The translations under genes were made by a program, and so were the position numbers. From JASGDC01 sp047606545 (lineage in GTDB: Bacteria > Actinomycetota > Actinomycetes > Actinomycetales > Micrococcaceae): 38,063 nt of DNA. Shown one piece after another: positions 13,880-22,465 of the stretch. The stretch is from the NCBI GenBank assembly GCA_047606545.1, contig JASGEI010000015.1, positions 1 to 38,063 on the forward strand. The letters run 5' to 3'. Under the pieces are notes generated by a model, which was not told the DNA's origin, did not search any database, and saw only the letters and a list, made by a program, of their open reading frames with translations. Position 1 is the stretch's first letter; every line of letters begins with the position of its first letter.

Positions 13880-15829
13880 GTGGCTAAAACAGCTAGTTAT
13901 CCATATGTAAAAGATAGTGTACCAATAACTGATGACTTATATCGTCATGTGAACGGTAAATGGTTAGATACTCATGAGATGCCAGAAGATCGTGCAACTG
14001 ATGGTGCATTTTATGAGATTTACTTAGAAGCTGAAAAACGTACCAAGGGCATTATTGAAAAATGTGCAAAAGGACAGCATAAAAAAGGCAGTATCGAGCA
14101 AAAAATTGGTGATTTATACACCAGTTTTATGGACGAAGAACATATTGAAAAACTTGGAGCTACACCAATTAGAAAGTATATAAAACGTATTGGTGAACTA
14201 AAAACAATTGATGATATCCTGGCTTATTTACCAGAGCATTCAAAGATTGGTATGACTGGTTTTTATGCATTTTATGTAAGCGGTGACCCAGGTAATCCAG
14301 AAAAGAATATCTTACATATCTTCCAAGCAGGTATTGGCTTGCCAGATGAGTCTTACTACCGTGAAGATGATTTTGCTGAAATTCGTAAAGAATATGTGAC
14401 TTATGCAAAAGATATGTATGAACTAGCAGGCAATAAGGATGCTGAAAATCAGGCCGATACATTATATAAATTTGAAGAAACTATTGCTAAGCATCATTGG
14501 GATAATGTCAGCAATCGAGATGCACATAAAACCTATAACCTATTTGAGTTCGATAAATTAAAGAAAGAATATCCAAAATTAGCAGCTTGGCTACTAGGCT
14601 TAGGTCTTACTAAAAAACAAGTAGCTCAAGTTAATATTTACCAACCTTCTTATATCGAAGCTATGGAAGAGTTACTTGCTGAAGATAATGTAGCTGCAAT
14701 TAAAGACTTATTAGAGCTTGAAATTATTCGTTCGTATGCTCCTTATCTTTCTGATGATTTTGTAAAACGAAATTTTGAATTCTATTCACATAAGCTATCT
14801 GGTACACCACAAATGCGAGTACGTTGGAAACGTGGGGTTTCTTTCACAGAAGGTGTCTTAGGTGAAGCTATTGGTCAAGTTTATGTGGCTGAGTACTTCC
14901 CAGAAACTTCAAAAAAGAAGATGGAAAAACTTGTCGAGTACTTAATTAAAGCTTATGAACAAAGTATTAATGATTTAGATTGGATGAGTGAAGAGACTAA
15001 AGTCAAAGCACAAGATAAACTTTCTAAATTCATTCCAAAAATTGGCTACCCAGATAAATGGCGCGATTACTCAAATTTAGAAATTGACGCTAAAGACTTA
15101 ATCGGTAATGTACAACGTTCTAATACATTTGATCTTAATTACGAGTTTAATAAACTTGGTAAGCCAATTGACCCAGATGAATGGTTAATGTATCCACAGA
15201 CAGTTAATGCATATTACCACCCTACTCGCAACGAAATTGTTTTCCCTGCAGCAATTTTATCTTATCCATTCTTTGATCCAGAACGTGATGCAGCTAGTAA
15301 CTTCGGTGCTATTGGTGCTGTAATTGGACATGAAATTGGTCATGGTTTCGATGATCAAGGCTCAAATTATGATGGTAACGGTAAATTAGTTAATTGGTGG
15401 AATGATAAAGATCGTGAAAGTTTTACTAAACTTACTAAAAAGCTAGTGGAACAATACAATGCACTTTCGCCTGAAGAGTGTCCTAAGAACCATGTAAATG
15501 GTGAACTTACTCTGGGTGAGAATATTGGCGACTTAGGTGGCCTTGGTATTGCTTATCAAGCATATAAATTAATGCTTGATGGCAAGGATGATGAAGTAAT
15601 TGATGGTTTAACTGGCGATCAACGCTTCTTTTACTCTTGGGCTAATTCATGGCGTAGTATGATACGCCCTGAAGAGGCATTAAACCGTTTAACTACTGAC
15701 CCACATTCCCCAAATGAATTTAGGTGTAACCAAATTGTTAAAAACATTGATGCTTTTTATGAAGCATTTAATGTTAAGGAAAATGACGAAATGTGGTTAG
15801 AGGCTAAGGATAGAGTAATTATCTGGTAA
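13880..15829 (+). CDS. pepO: M13 family metalloendopeptidase (PepO/neprilysin type)
   Basis: This 649-residue oligopeptidase has a GTG start, with AAGGAG five bases upstream. The zinc site H-E-I-G-H lies at residues 484-488 inside V-I-G-H-E-I-G-H-G-F-D-D-Q-G, and the third ligand is in G-E-N-I-G-D-L-G-G about 60 residues later. N-A-Y-Y-H-P-T-R-N-E-I-V-F-P-A provides the substrate-binding NAYY motif, and the C-terminal N-E-F-R-C-N is conserved in the family. There is no signal peptide or membrane anchor, so like other bacterial PepO proteins without one it should work in the cytoplasm on peptides. Its stop codon is the loop of a perfect 14-bp hairpin. Confidence 0.95.
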   Translation: MAKTASYPYVKDSVPITDDLYRHVNGKWLDTHEMPEDRATDGAFYEIYLEAEKRTKGIIEKCAKGQHKKGSIEQKIGDLYTSFMDEEHIEKLGATPIRKYIKRIGELKTIDDILAYLPEHSKIGMTGFYAFYVSGDPGNPEKNILHIFQAGIGLPDESYYREDDFAEIRKEYVTYAKDMYELAGNKDAENQADTLYKFEETIAKHHWDNVSNRDAHKTYNLFEFDKLKKEYPKLAAWLLGLGLTKKQVAQVNIYQPSYIEAMEELLAEDNVAAIKDLLELEIIRSYAPYLSDDFVKRNFEFYSHKLSGTPQMRVRWKRGVSFTEGVLGEAIGQVYVAEYFPETSKKKMEKLVEYLIKAYEQSINDLDWMSEETKVKAQDKLSKFIPKIGYPDKWRDYSNLEIDAKDLIGNVQRSNTFDLNYEFNKLGKPIDPDEWLMYPQTVNAYYHPTRNEIVFPAAILSYPFFDPERDAASNFGAIGAVIGHEIGHGFDDQGSNYDGNGKLVNWWNDKDRESFTKLTKKLVEQYNALSPEECPKNHVNGELTLGENIGDLGGLGIAYQAYKLMLDGKDDEVIDGLTGDQRFFYSWANSWRSMIRPEEALNRLTTDPHSPNEFRCNQIVKNIDAFYEAFNVKENDEMWLEAKDRVIIW

Positions 15830-15843
15830 CCAGATAATTACTC
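15813..15843 (+). terminator. Perfect 14-bp inverted repeat with the pepO stop codon in its loop
   Basis: GAGTAATTATCTGG (15813-15826), then TAA (15827-15829), then CCAGATAATTACTC (15830-15843) form a perfect palindrome. The three-base loop is the pepO stop codon. No T-run follows, so it is not a textbook intrinsic terminator. It could protect the mRNA 3' end, stop transcription weakly, or bind a protein. Confidence 0.5.
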
Positions 15844-15902
15844 ATCGATTTGATATATCTGTAGTTAGAAGCTTTATAAACACTTCTTTAACGTCTAAGC
15901 TT

Positions 15903-17042
15903 TTAGATTTTATTCGATAAGTTCCCATAGGCATCAGAGAGTCGTTTCGCCATAATGTTACCACTGTATTGAGTGTCGAATAGTCTTCGAGCATGCTCAT
16001 CCAGTGCCTTAATATCAGCAGTTAATACTTGTTTTTTTACTGTCTGGACAAAATGTTCTTTGTTATATTCTGAAACAAACCCGTAATTTAATTTTTCAGC
16101 ATCCTTACTAGCTGCACTACCAGCTGAAACTATAATTGGTTTACCAAGTTGCATTGCTTCAAAATACTTATGTGGATACCGTACTGCGCCAGGAGTTGGA
16201 TGAATCATTGAAATCATAATATCTGTATTTTGTTGGATTTCTAATGCTTTTTCATGTGGTATAGAGCCAATATATTTAATATTAGGAAATCTAGCTGCGT
16301 AACTTTTTATATTACTAATAGCACCAGCATTTCCAGCAAATATAATATGCCAATTAGGGTTATTAGAAAAAATATCGAGTAATTCCGTAGTAAATCTAAT
16401 CCCAGTTTGTGAACCAAGTTGGCAAAAACTTAAATTATTTGGATTAAGCTTAATATTCTTGTTTTCAATAGATTTACCGACTGGGCTTGGGTAAATAATG
16501 ATAGGTTCATGTTTAAACTTAATACCTTTAAGCCATTGAAGCTGCCCATCATGAGCAAGAATAGTTAAAGTAGCTTTTTTAGCAACTATAGCCTCACCAA
16601 TATTGATATAGTGTGCAAGTTTAACAGAGGTTACTGGATGCAAGTGGGTATATAGATCATGAATACTATAAACGAACTTCTTACGGAAAAATATTCTAGT
16701 AAAGATAAAAGCGCCAGGAGCAGCCCCAAAATTACAAGCTTGTACAGCAAACAAACCTTTACGATTTTTAAACAAAATCTTAAAAGTAAACCACCAAAAC
16801 CTTAGCAACGCTTTAATACTGCTATTAGCACCGTCTTGTCTTTTGCCGTTATACCAAGAAACAGTTACCTTATGTTCACCGACCTCAATTTGTTTGGGAA
16901 CACTGTTATTTTGAAAGTTGCGACAAATAATTTGAACATTATAACCAGCTTGCAACAGATACGCTATTTCCGTCTTAGATCGAGAATTAAGCCTAATGTC
17001 AAAAGCATCAACTAAGATAACGCTATTGTTCAACTTACTCAT
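15903..17042 (-). CDS. Glycosyltransferase, GT-B fold (GT4-like)
   Basis: This 379-residue protein has the two Rossmann-like halves of GT-B enzymes. The N-terminal half has V-D-A-F-D-I-R-L-N-S-R at 12-22, then FVYSIHDLYTHLHPV. The C-terminal half has F-C-Q-L-G-S, WHIIFAGNAG, I-K-Y-I-G-S-I-P-H and the nucleotide-sugar pocket near YPHKYFEAMQLGKPIIVSAG, with the E-A-M-x-x-G-K-P motif of the GT4 family. No membrane segment is obvious. It lies 15 bases after the LCP gene and without a clear ribosome binding site, so it is probably cotranscribed. Together the pair suggests synthesis and attachment of a cell-wall glycopolymer. The sugar donor and acceptor are unknown. Confidence 0.8.
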   Translation of the reverse strand: MSKLNNSVILVDAFDIRLNSRSKTEIAYLLQAGYNVQIICRNFQNNSVPKQIEVGEHKVTVSWYNGKRQDGANSSIKALLRFWWFTFKILFKNRKGLFAVQACNFGAAPGAFIFTRIFFRKKFVYSIHDLYTHLHPVTSVKLAHYINIGEAIVAKKATLTILAHDGQLQWLKGIKFKHEPIIIYPSPVGKSIENKNIKLNPNNLSFCQLGSQTGIRFTTELLDIFSNNPNWHIIFAGNAGAISNIKSYAARFPNIKYIGSIPHEKALEIQQNTDIMISMIHPTPGAVRYPHKYFEAMQLGKPIIVSAGSAASKDAEKLNYGFVSEYNKEHFVQTVKKQVLTADIKALDEHARRLFDTQYSGNIMAKRLSDAYGNLSNKI

Positions 17043-17057
17043 CTAATATTTATCGGC

Positions 17058-18665
17058 TTAAGAATCTGCAGCTACCTGGCAAGTATCGTCATTAGCAGTT
17101 TGCCCACTAAGACCGTCAGGAAGTACATCTTCTTTCTTAGTAATCTTATTACCAGACGTAAAGTCAGTACCAATAACTAGTTGAACTCCATTAATACCAT
17201 CAGCTTGCTGTACTGCGCTAGATGATAGCCCGAAATCTGTGGCTACTTGTTTAGCTGCATCTTCTTCACCACTAGCATAGTAGATGATTGAAGTAATTTG
17301 TGAATCACCAAATGGTTGAGCTACTGCTTGTGTGTAACCAAGGCTCTGAGCTACCTGTACTATCTTAGTATCACGATCATCAGTACCGCTGCCATTAAAG
17401 ATTGCTAGTGGTATTTGACTCTTATTAACAGAAGTTGCTTTAGCTGTTGCAGTTTCCTGTGTTTTCTGTTGATCATCACTACTACTCATAGACGATGGAT
17501 TTGAAAGATCCTTATCCGCATTGATAGTTTTAAATAGATTTTTCGCATCTGGTTGCTGAAGCACTACCCGGTTTGCATCAGTTGGTGCTGCTTCTACTGG
17601 TGCCTGAACAAAAGTTACTTTATCCAATGGAATGTTTTGGACTATACCAGCAAGGCTAACCAAAGCTGGCACATTAGCAATACCATTGTCAAAAGTTAAG
17701 TATTTAATCATTGCATTTGCAATGTCATTAACCTTAATTGGATTAAGTAGCGTACCACTTGACTTAAGCTTCTTAGCCATATTAGATAAGAATTGCTGCT
17801 GAGATTTAATACGATCAATATCAGAACCATTACCCATACCATGACGAGAACGTAAGAATGCTAGAGCTTGATCACCTTCAACTTCAGACTTTCCGGCTGG
17901 AATATTTAAACCAGATAGTGGATCATCTACAGCTTTGTTGACACAAACTTCTACACCACCAATAATCTTTGACAACTGAATAACCGAGTTAAAGTCTGCT
18001 ACTACATAATGATCAACTTGAATACCAGTAAAGTTAGTAAAAGCTTTCGCAGAACATGAAGGACCACCATAAGACATAATGCTGTTAAGCATTACTGAGT
18101 CTTGAGCCGGTGTAGTTTCACCAGTAATCGGGCTAGTACATTCAGGTCCTGGTACTAGTAAGTCACGAGGGAAACTAACTACTGACATGTGAGTACGATC
18201 GGCTGAAATTCGTACTAACATCATCACATCAGAATTACCTTCACCAGTACTATCTTGCTGATCACCAAAATTTTTATTGACTGCACCTTGACGAGTGTCA
18301 GTACCCATTACCAAGACATCAATTGGTTCACCATTTTCAGAAGCAAGTGCACTATTTTCTGATGCTGAAGTTCCACCAACTGTATTAGACGACATAGAAC
18401 TACCTTTAAGAGATGTACTCATGTAGATAAAATATGAGCTTATACCCAAGAATAAGGTAGACATAACCATAGCTAATATAAAAGAAATACTTTTTTTACT
18501 TTTTGGAGCTTTAGTTTTAACGCCTGCACTTTTAGAAGCACTGCCAAGCTTAGCGCGTTTCTTTTCGCTTCTAGATGAACCAGCAACAGTTTTCAAACTT
18601 TGTTGCGTCACCTTAACTTTGTTCACATTTCTATGATGTGATGGTAATGATGATTTTTCAGCCAT
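17058..18665 (-). CDS. LytR-CpsA-Psr (LCP) family protein with C-terminal LytR_C domain
   Basis: This is a 535-residue type II membrane protein. It has a basic cytosolic tail (1-60), one transmembrane helix (FILAMVMSTLFLGISSYFIY, about 62-82) and a Ser/Asn-rich linker. The LCP domain follows (V-L-V-M-G-T-D-T-R-Q, S-F-P-R-D-L-L-V, H-Y-V-V-A-D-F-N, G-G-V-E-V-C-V, F-L-R-S-R-H-G-M-G-N-G-S-D-I-D-R). A LytR_C domain is at about 420-510 (L-A-I-F-N-G-S-G). LCP enzymes transfer lipid-linked glycopolymers onto peptidoglycan outside the cell; in Actinomycetes this includes arabinogalactan-type polymers. The conserved Asp and Arg residues are present. TATAAT lies six bases before its ATG and there is no Shine-Dalgarno, so the message may be leaderless. 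The GT gene follows in the same transcript. Confidence 0.93.
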   Translation of the reverse strand: MAEKSSLPSHHRNVNKVKVTQQSLKTVAGSSRSEKKRAKLGSASKSAGVKTKAPKSKKSISFILAMVMSTLFLGISSYFIYMSTSLKGSSMSSNTVGGTSASENSALASENGEPIDVLVMGTDTRQGAVNKNFGDQQDSTGEGNSDVMMLVRISADRTHMSVVSFPRDLLVPGPECTSPITGETTPAQDSVMLNSIMSYGGPSCSAKAFTNFTGIQVDHYVVADFNSVIQLSKIIGGVEVCVNKAVDDPLSGLNIPAGKSEVEGDQALAFLRSRHGMGNGSDIDRIKSQQQFLSNMAKKLKSSGTLLNPIKVNDIANAMIKYLTFDNGIANVPALVSLAGIVQNIPLDKVTFVQAPVEAAPTDANRVVLQQPDAKNLFKTINADKDLSNPSSMSSSDDQQKTQETATAKATSVNKSQIPLAIFNGSGTDDRDTKIVQVAQSLGYTQAVAQPFGDSQITSIIYYASGEEDAAKQVATDFGLSSSAVQQADGINGVQLVIGTDFTSGNKITKKEDVLPDGLSGQTANDDTCQVAADS

Positions 18666-18671
18666 GGTTAA

Positions 18672-18677
18672 ATTATA
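18672..18677 (-). promoter_or_regulatory. -10 box TATAAT six bases before the LCP start codon (leaderless type)
   Basis: On the minus strand TATAAT (18677-18672), six bases TTAACC and then ATG (18665) would place the transcript start at the A of the ATG. No purine-rich ribosome binding site exists there. A TTGCAG lies 20 bases further up, which is too far for a good -35. Confidence 0.55.
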
Positions 18678-18720
18678 CGGTCTTTGCTTAAGATTTCCTG
18701 CAAATGGTACGAAAGGTCCT

Positions 18721-19647
18721 TTAGAAACCTAAACGGTTTAATTGTTTAGGATCACGTTGCCATTCTTTTGCAACTTTAACTCGAATATCTAAGAAAACTT
18801 GAGTTTGTAGTAATTCTTCGATATTTTTACGAGCTTTTTGTCCAATCTCGCGTAACCTAGAACCTTTCTTGCCAATAATAATTGCTTTTTGGGAATTGCG
18901 CTCCACAAATAATGAAACACTAATATCAGTGAGTGGTTTATCTTCAGGGCGGTTTTCTCGGCGCGAATACTCTTCAACTTCAACAGCTAATGAATGTGGT
19001 AATTCATCGTGAACACCTTCTAAAGCAGCCTCACGTACATACTCAGCTATCATGCTTTCGATAGTTTCATCAGTGTATTCATCGTCTGGATAAAGCTTTG
19101 GTGACTTTGGTAAATAATTAGCAAGCAAATCAGCAACTTTATCCACCTGGTAATCATTAATTGCAGAAACTGGGATAATTTCTGCCCAACCGTCTTTTAG
19201 TAATTCTTCACCTAAACTATGAACTGCCATTAGTTGTGCAGCTAATTGGTCAGATGAAACTTTGTCTGCTTTCGTAACAATAGCAATCATTGGTCGCTTT
19301 GATCCAGATTTGATAACATTTTCGGCAATAAAGCGATCACCAGGACCAATTGCTTCATCCGCAGGCACACAAAATCCAAGTACCTCTACAGAAGCTACAG
19401 TAGATTCTACTACTGCATTAAGACGTTCACCAAGTAGTGTACGCGGTCTGTGTAACCCTGGAGTGTCGACAATAATTAGCTGATAACTTTTATTATTCAC
19501 AATGCCACGAATAGCACGGCGAGTAGTTTGTGGTTTGGCAGAAGTAATTGCTACTTTCTCCCCTACCATTGCATTAGTTAGTGTAGATTTACCAGTATTT
19601 GGCCTACCAATAAATGCCACAAATCCTGCTTTAAAATTATCTACCAT
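18721..19647 (-). CDS. era: GTPase Era
   Basis: This 308-residue GTPase assists 30S ribosome maturation by binding the 16S rRNA 3' end. G1 is G-R-P-N-T-G-K-S-T near residues 15-23, the switch region follows as K-P-Q-T-T-R-R, G3 is D-T-P-G, and G4 is T-K-A-D. The C-terminal KH domain contains I-I-G-K-K-G-S-R-L-R-E-I-G and ends W-Q-R-D-P-K-Q-L-N-R-L-G-F. The length is typical. It follows the phoH-ybeY-CBS group but is separated by about 70 bases. Confidence 0.96.
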   Translation of the reverse strand: MVDNFKAGFVAFIGRPNTGKSTLTNAMVGEKVAITSAKPQTTRRAIRGIVNNKSYQLIIVDTPGLHRPRTLLGERLNAVVESTVASVEVLGFCVPADEAIGPGDRFIAENVIKSGSKRPMIAIVTKADKVSSDQLAAQLMAVHSLGEELLKDGWAEIIPVSAINDYQVDKVADLLANYLPKSPKLYPDDEYTDETIESMIAEYVREAALEGVHDELPHSLAVEVEEYSRRENRPEDKPLTDISVSLFVERNSQKAIIIGKKGSRLREIGQKARKNIEELLQTQVFLDIRVKVAKEWQRDPKQLNRLGF

Positions 19648-19718
19648 TATTCCCTTACTTCTAATAAACTGCTAGGTACTACTATAACAGTTATACAAAC
19701 TCTAGATAGTCAATAGGA

Positions 19719-21002
19719 TTATTCTTTTAACTCTTCATGCTGCTGTTCTGTATGACGTTCTACAATAATATAGCTTAAACGGTTTCTGCGACCTTCAAGT
19801 TGATCAGCAGTTAAAGTCAGACCTTCAATATCAATAGTAGAACCCAGGATTGGAATTCGCCCCAAATACTTAGTTAATAAACCGCCGACTGAGTCTACAT
19901 CTTCATCGTCTAGTTTCTTATTGAAAAGTTCGCCTAAATCGGTAATAGATAATCTAGCTGAAACTCGGTATTTATCATCGTCAATCTTTTCAATTTCTGG
20001 GCTTTCATTGTCATATTCATCTACAATTTCTCCGACGAGTTCTTCAATAATATCTTCTAATGTAACTAATCCGGCTGTTCCACCGTATTCATCTATGACA
20101 ATCGCTACATGAGTTGACTCTTTTTGTAACTCTTTAAGTAAGTCATCAATATTTTTAAATTCAGGTACAAAACGAACCGGACGGCTTATGCTGGAGACTT
20201 TAATCTGATTTGGATCATCCTTGCGAAGGTGAATACGTGCAGTAATATCTTTTAAGTAAAGGACACCCGTAACTTCATCAATAGTATTACCAATGATTGG
20301 AATTCTTGAGAAACCAGAACGTAAGCATAGCCTTAAAGCCTGTGATAAAGTGGCATCTTCTTCAATAGTAATCATATCTGGACGCGGCACCATAACTTCA
20401 CGTACTAGAGTATCTGAAAAGTCTACGACAGAAGTAATTAAAGTAGCTTCAGCTTCTTCAATATTGTTAGACTTTCCTGCTCTCAGAGCTAAATCTCGAA
20501 GTTCGAAATCTTCGTAAAGTGAGGAGAATCCAGTGCCATTAGGATAGAATCTTGTTCCTAAACTTACCAACCATGCAGGGATTGGACCTAGCATATGGCG
20601 TAATACAAAAATTATCGGACCTAAAAGCCTAGCTGCTTGAAAAGCTTGTCTTGAATTAAGCTTTCCTGGTGTTGCAGCTACAATAATAAAGCTTACGATG
20701 CCAATAATAAATGTGGATATCAATAATGTTTTCCAGATACTGCCCATATATAAATCTACTAATACAGCAATTGCTGCTGCCATTAATGTTTCGGAAAATA
20801 TCCGCCAAAACCTTAAAGAAACTACATACAAGCTAGGATCAGCAACTATTCGTTTAAAGAGCTTATTTCGTTTCAATGCTGATACTTCTTCAGCATCAGA
20901 AGTTGGTAATGTGCGTAAAGCCAATTGGCCCACAGTAAATATTGCGATGAAGATAATCGCAATTATAATAATTCCAGATAGAATAATCGTGTTACTAATC
21001 AT
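19719..21002 (-). CDS. CNNM/CorC-HlyC family membrane protein with CBS pair
   Basis: The N-terminus of this 427-residue protein is hydrophobic and contains the DUF21/CNNM transmembrane part (ILSGIIIIAIIFIAIFTVG, then further helices at about 65-120). A CBS-domain pair follows (V-R-E-V-M-V-P-R-P-D-M, G-V-L-Y-L-K-D, HVAIVIDEYGGTAGLVTLED). The CorC_HlyC transporter-associated domain is at the C-terminus (Y-R-V-S-A-R-L-S-I-T-D-L). Such proteins are linked to Mg2+/Co2+ export; the older name hemolysin is misleading. Its start overlaps the ybeY stop by four bases. The order phoH-ybeY-CNNM-era is conserved in Gram-positive bacteria and supports the call. Confidence 0.92.
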   Translation of the reverse strand: MISNTIILSGIIIIAIIFIAIFTVGQLALRTLPTSDAEEVSALKRNKLFKRIVADPSLYVVSLRFWRIFSETLMAAAIAVLVDLYMGSIWKTLLISTFIIGIVSFIIVAATPGKLNSRQAFQAARLLGPIIFVLRHMLGPIPAWLVSLGTRFYPNGTGFSSLYEDFELRDLALRAGKSNNIEEAEATLITSVVDFSDTLVREVMVPRPDMITIEEDATLSQALRLCLRSGFSRIPIIGNTIDEVTGVLYLKDITARIHLRKDDPNQIKVSSISRPVRFVPEFKNIDDLLKELQKESTHVAIVIDEYGGTAGLVTLEDIIEELVGEIVDEYDNESPEIEKIDDDKYRVSARLSITDLGELFNKKLDDEDVDSVGGLLTKYLGRIPILGSTIDIEGLTLTADQLEGRRNRLSYIIVERHTEQQHEELKE

Positions 21003-21451
21003 GGGAAGGTGTTTAAGTACTCCTTTAATAACTTATCTTGTAACTCAAACATTACCTTTTTTTCGTCAGCTTCATAATGGTCATGACCTAACAGATGTAA
21101 AATTCCGTGTAATACTAATAAGCAATTTTCTTTACGTTCACTATGCCCTGCTGCTTTTGCTTGTGCACGAGTAACTGTAGGACATAAAACAATATCGCCA
21201 AGGATTCCATCATTAACTGGATTATTTGGGGTACCAGCTTCTAATAAGTCCATGGGGAAAGACATTACATCAGTTGGCCCAGGCAAATCTAGCCAGTTAA
21301 TATGAAGCTCTTCCATCTTTGGTTCATCAACGAACATTAAACTTAATTCCACATTTTTACCAAGGTATAGCTTTTGGAAAGCAAAATTAATTAATCTTTT
21401 GAAGTCTCTTTTATCAATTATTTCATCAGTTTCATTGATAATATCAAGCAC
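20999..21451 (-). CDS. ybeY: Endoribonuclease YbeY (rRNA maturation factor)
   Basis: The metal site H-G-I-L-H-L-L-G-H-D-H (H-x3-H-x5-H type) near the C-terminus identifies YbeY, a single-strand RNase involved in 16S rRNA 3' processing and 70S quality control. Other family features are seen: R/D-F-K-R-L-I-N-F-A near the N-terminus and D-L-P-G-P-T-D-V-M-S-F-P-M-D. A longer frame starts at 21514, but it would overlap phoH by 71 bases. AGAGG lies before a GTG at 21451, which begins V-L-D-I-I-N-E-T-D-E, overlaps the phoH stop by eight bases and gives the usual 150 residues. Confidence 0.93.
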   Translation of the reverse strand: MLDIINETDEIIDKRDFKRLINFAFQKLYLGKNVELSLMFVDEPKMEELHINWLDLPGPTDVMSFPMDLLEAGTPNNPVNDGILGDIVLCPTVTRAQAKAAGHSERKENCLLVLHGILHLLGHDHYEADEKKVMFELQDKLLKEYLNTFP

Positions 21452-22460
21452 TCTTGCCTCTTTTACTACCTTTTTTAGTATTAAACTTGTCATAGGCATC
21501 AACAATTTTACCAACTAATGGATGTCGTACTACATCTTCTGCTCCAAGAATTGCAAAGTGAATATCGTCTATACCTTGTAATATTTTTTGCACTACTTTT
21601 AATCCAGAATTAACCCCTTTAGGTAAGTCAATTTGGGTAGTATCCCCAGTAACTACTACTTTAGATCCAAAACCTAAACGAGTTAGGAACATTTTAATTT
21701 GTTGAGGGGTAGTATTTTGGGCCTCGTCTAAAATGATAAAAGATTCATTTAAAGTACGACCACGCATATAAGCTAACGGGGCAACTTCTATGACCCCAGT
21801 TTCCATTAGTTTAGGGATAGTTTCTGATTTTATCATTTCATGTAGAGCATCATATAGTGGTCGCAGGTAAGGATCAATTTTATCAGTCAATGATCCTGGT
21901 AAAAACCCTAGTTTTTCACCAGCTTCGACAGCAGGTCGAGTTAAAATAATACGACTTACTTCTTTATTTTGTAATGCTTGTACTGCTTTTGCCATTGCTA
22001 AGTATGTCTTACCAGTACCTGCTGGTCCGATACCAAAAATAATCGTATTTTCATCAATAGCGTCTACATATTCTTTTTGGTTTGGAGTTTTAGCATGTAC
22101 ATTTTTGCCTTGGCTAGAAATAATATTAGTACCCATTATTTTTGTGGGGTTAATATTTTCTTTCCATACCATCTCACTATTTTCTTTACTTGCAATCATT
22201 GAAAGTAAATGTTCTACTGTGTTCTCAGAGAGATTATTCCCTTGTGAAATAATACTTTGCATTTCATTTAACAAATTAACAACAATTTGTAATTTCCTAT
22301 CATTACCAGAAATATGTAAATCTAGACCATTAGCCCGAAATGCAAGTTCTGGAAAAGCGTTTTCAATTAACCTCAAAGAAGCATCCCCTACCCCAAGATT
22401 TGCAACCATTGCTTGGGGTGACGGGTAATTTATTGTGCTTTCTGCAAAACTCATAGGCAT
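21444..22460 (-). CDS. phoH: PhoH-like ATPase
   Basis: This 338-residue P-loop protein has the N-terminal KH-like region of the PhoH/PhoL family (residues about 20-90, L-D-L-H-I-S-G-N-D-R-K-L) and then the ATPase. Walker A is G-I-G-P-A-G-T-G-K-T-Y-L near 148-159. I-L-T-R-P-A-V-E-A-G-E-K-L-G-F-L-P-G follows. Walker B is F-I-I-L-D-E-A-Q-N-T-T-P-Q-Q-I-K, and sensor I is V-V-T-G-D-T-T-Q-I-D-L-P. The family is thought to act on RNA and is often adjacent to ybeY. Only five bases separate it from the preceding OtsB-GH15 stop. An ATG two codons further in is also possible. Confidence 0.95.
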   Translation of the reverse strand: MPMSFAESTINYPSPQAMVANLGVGDASLRLIENAFPELAFRANGLDLHISGNDRKLQIVVNLLNEMQSIISQGNNLSENTVEHLLSMIASKENSEMVWKENINPTKIMGTNIISSQGKNVHAKTPNQKEYVDAIDENTIIFGIGPAGTGKTYLAMAKAVQALQNKEVSRIILTRPAVEAGEKLGFLPGSLTDKIDPYLRPLYDALHEMIKSETIPKLMETGVIEVAPLAYMRGRTLNESFIILDEAQNTTPQQIKMFLTRLGFGSKVVVTGDTTQIDLPKGVNSGLKVVQKILQGIDDIHFAILGAEDVVRHPLVGKIVDAYDKFNTKKGSKRGKSA

Positions 22461-22465
22461 CTTAA

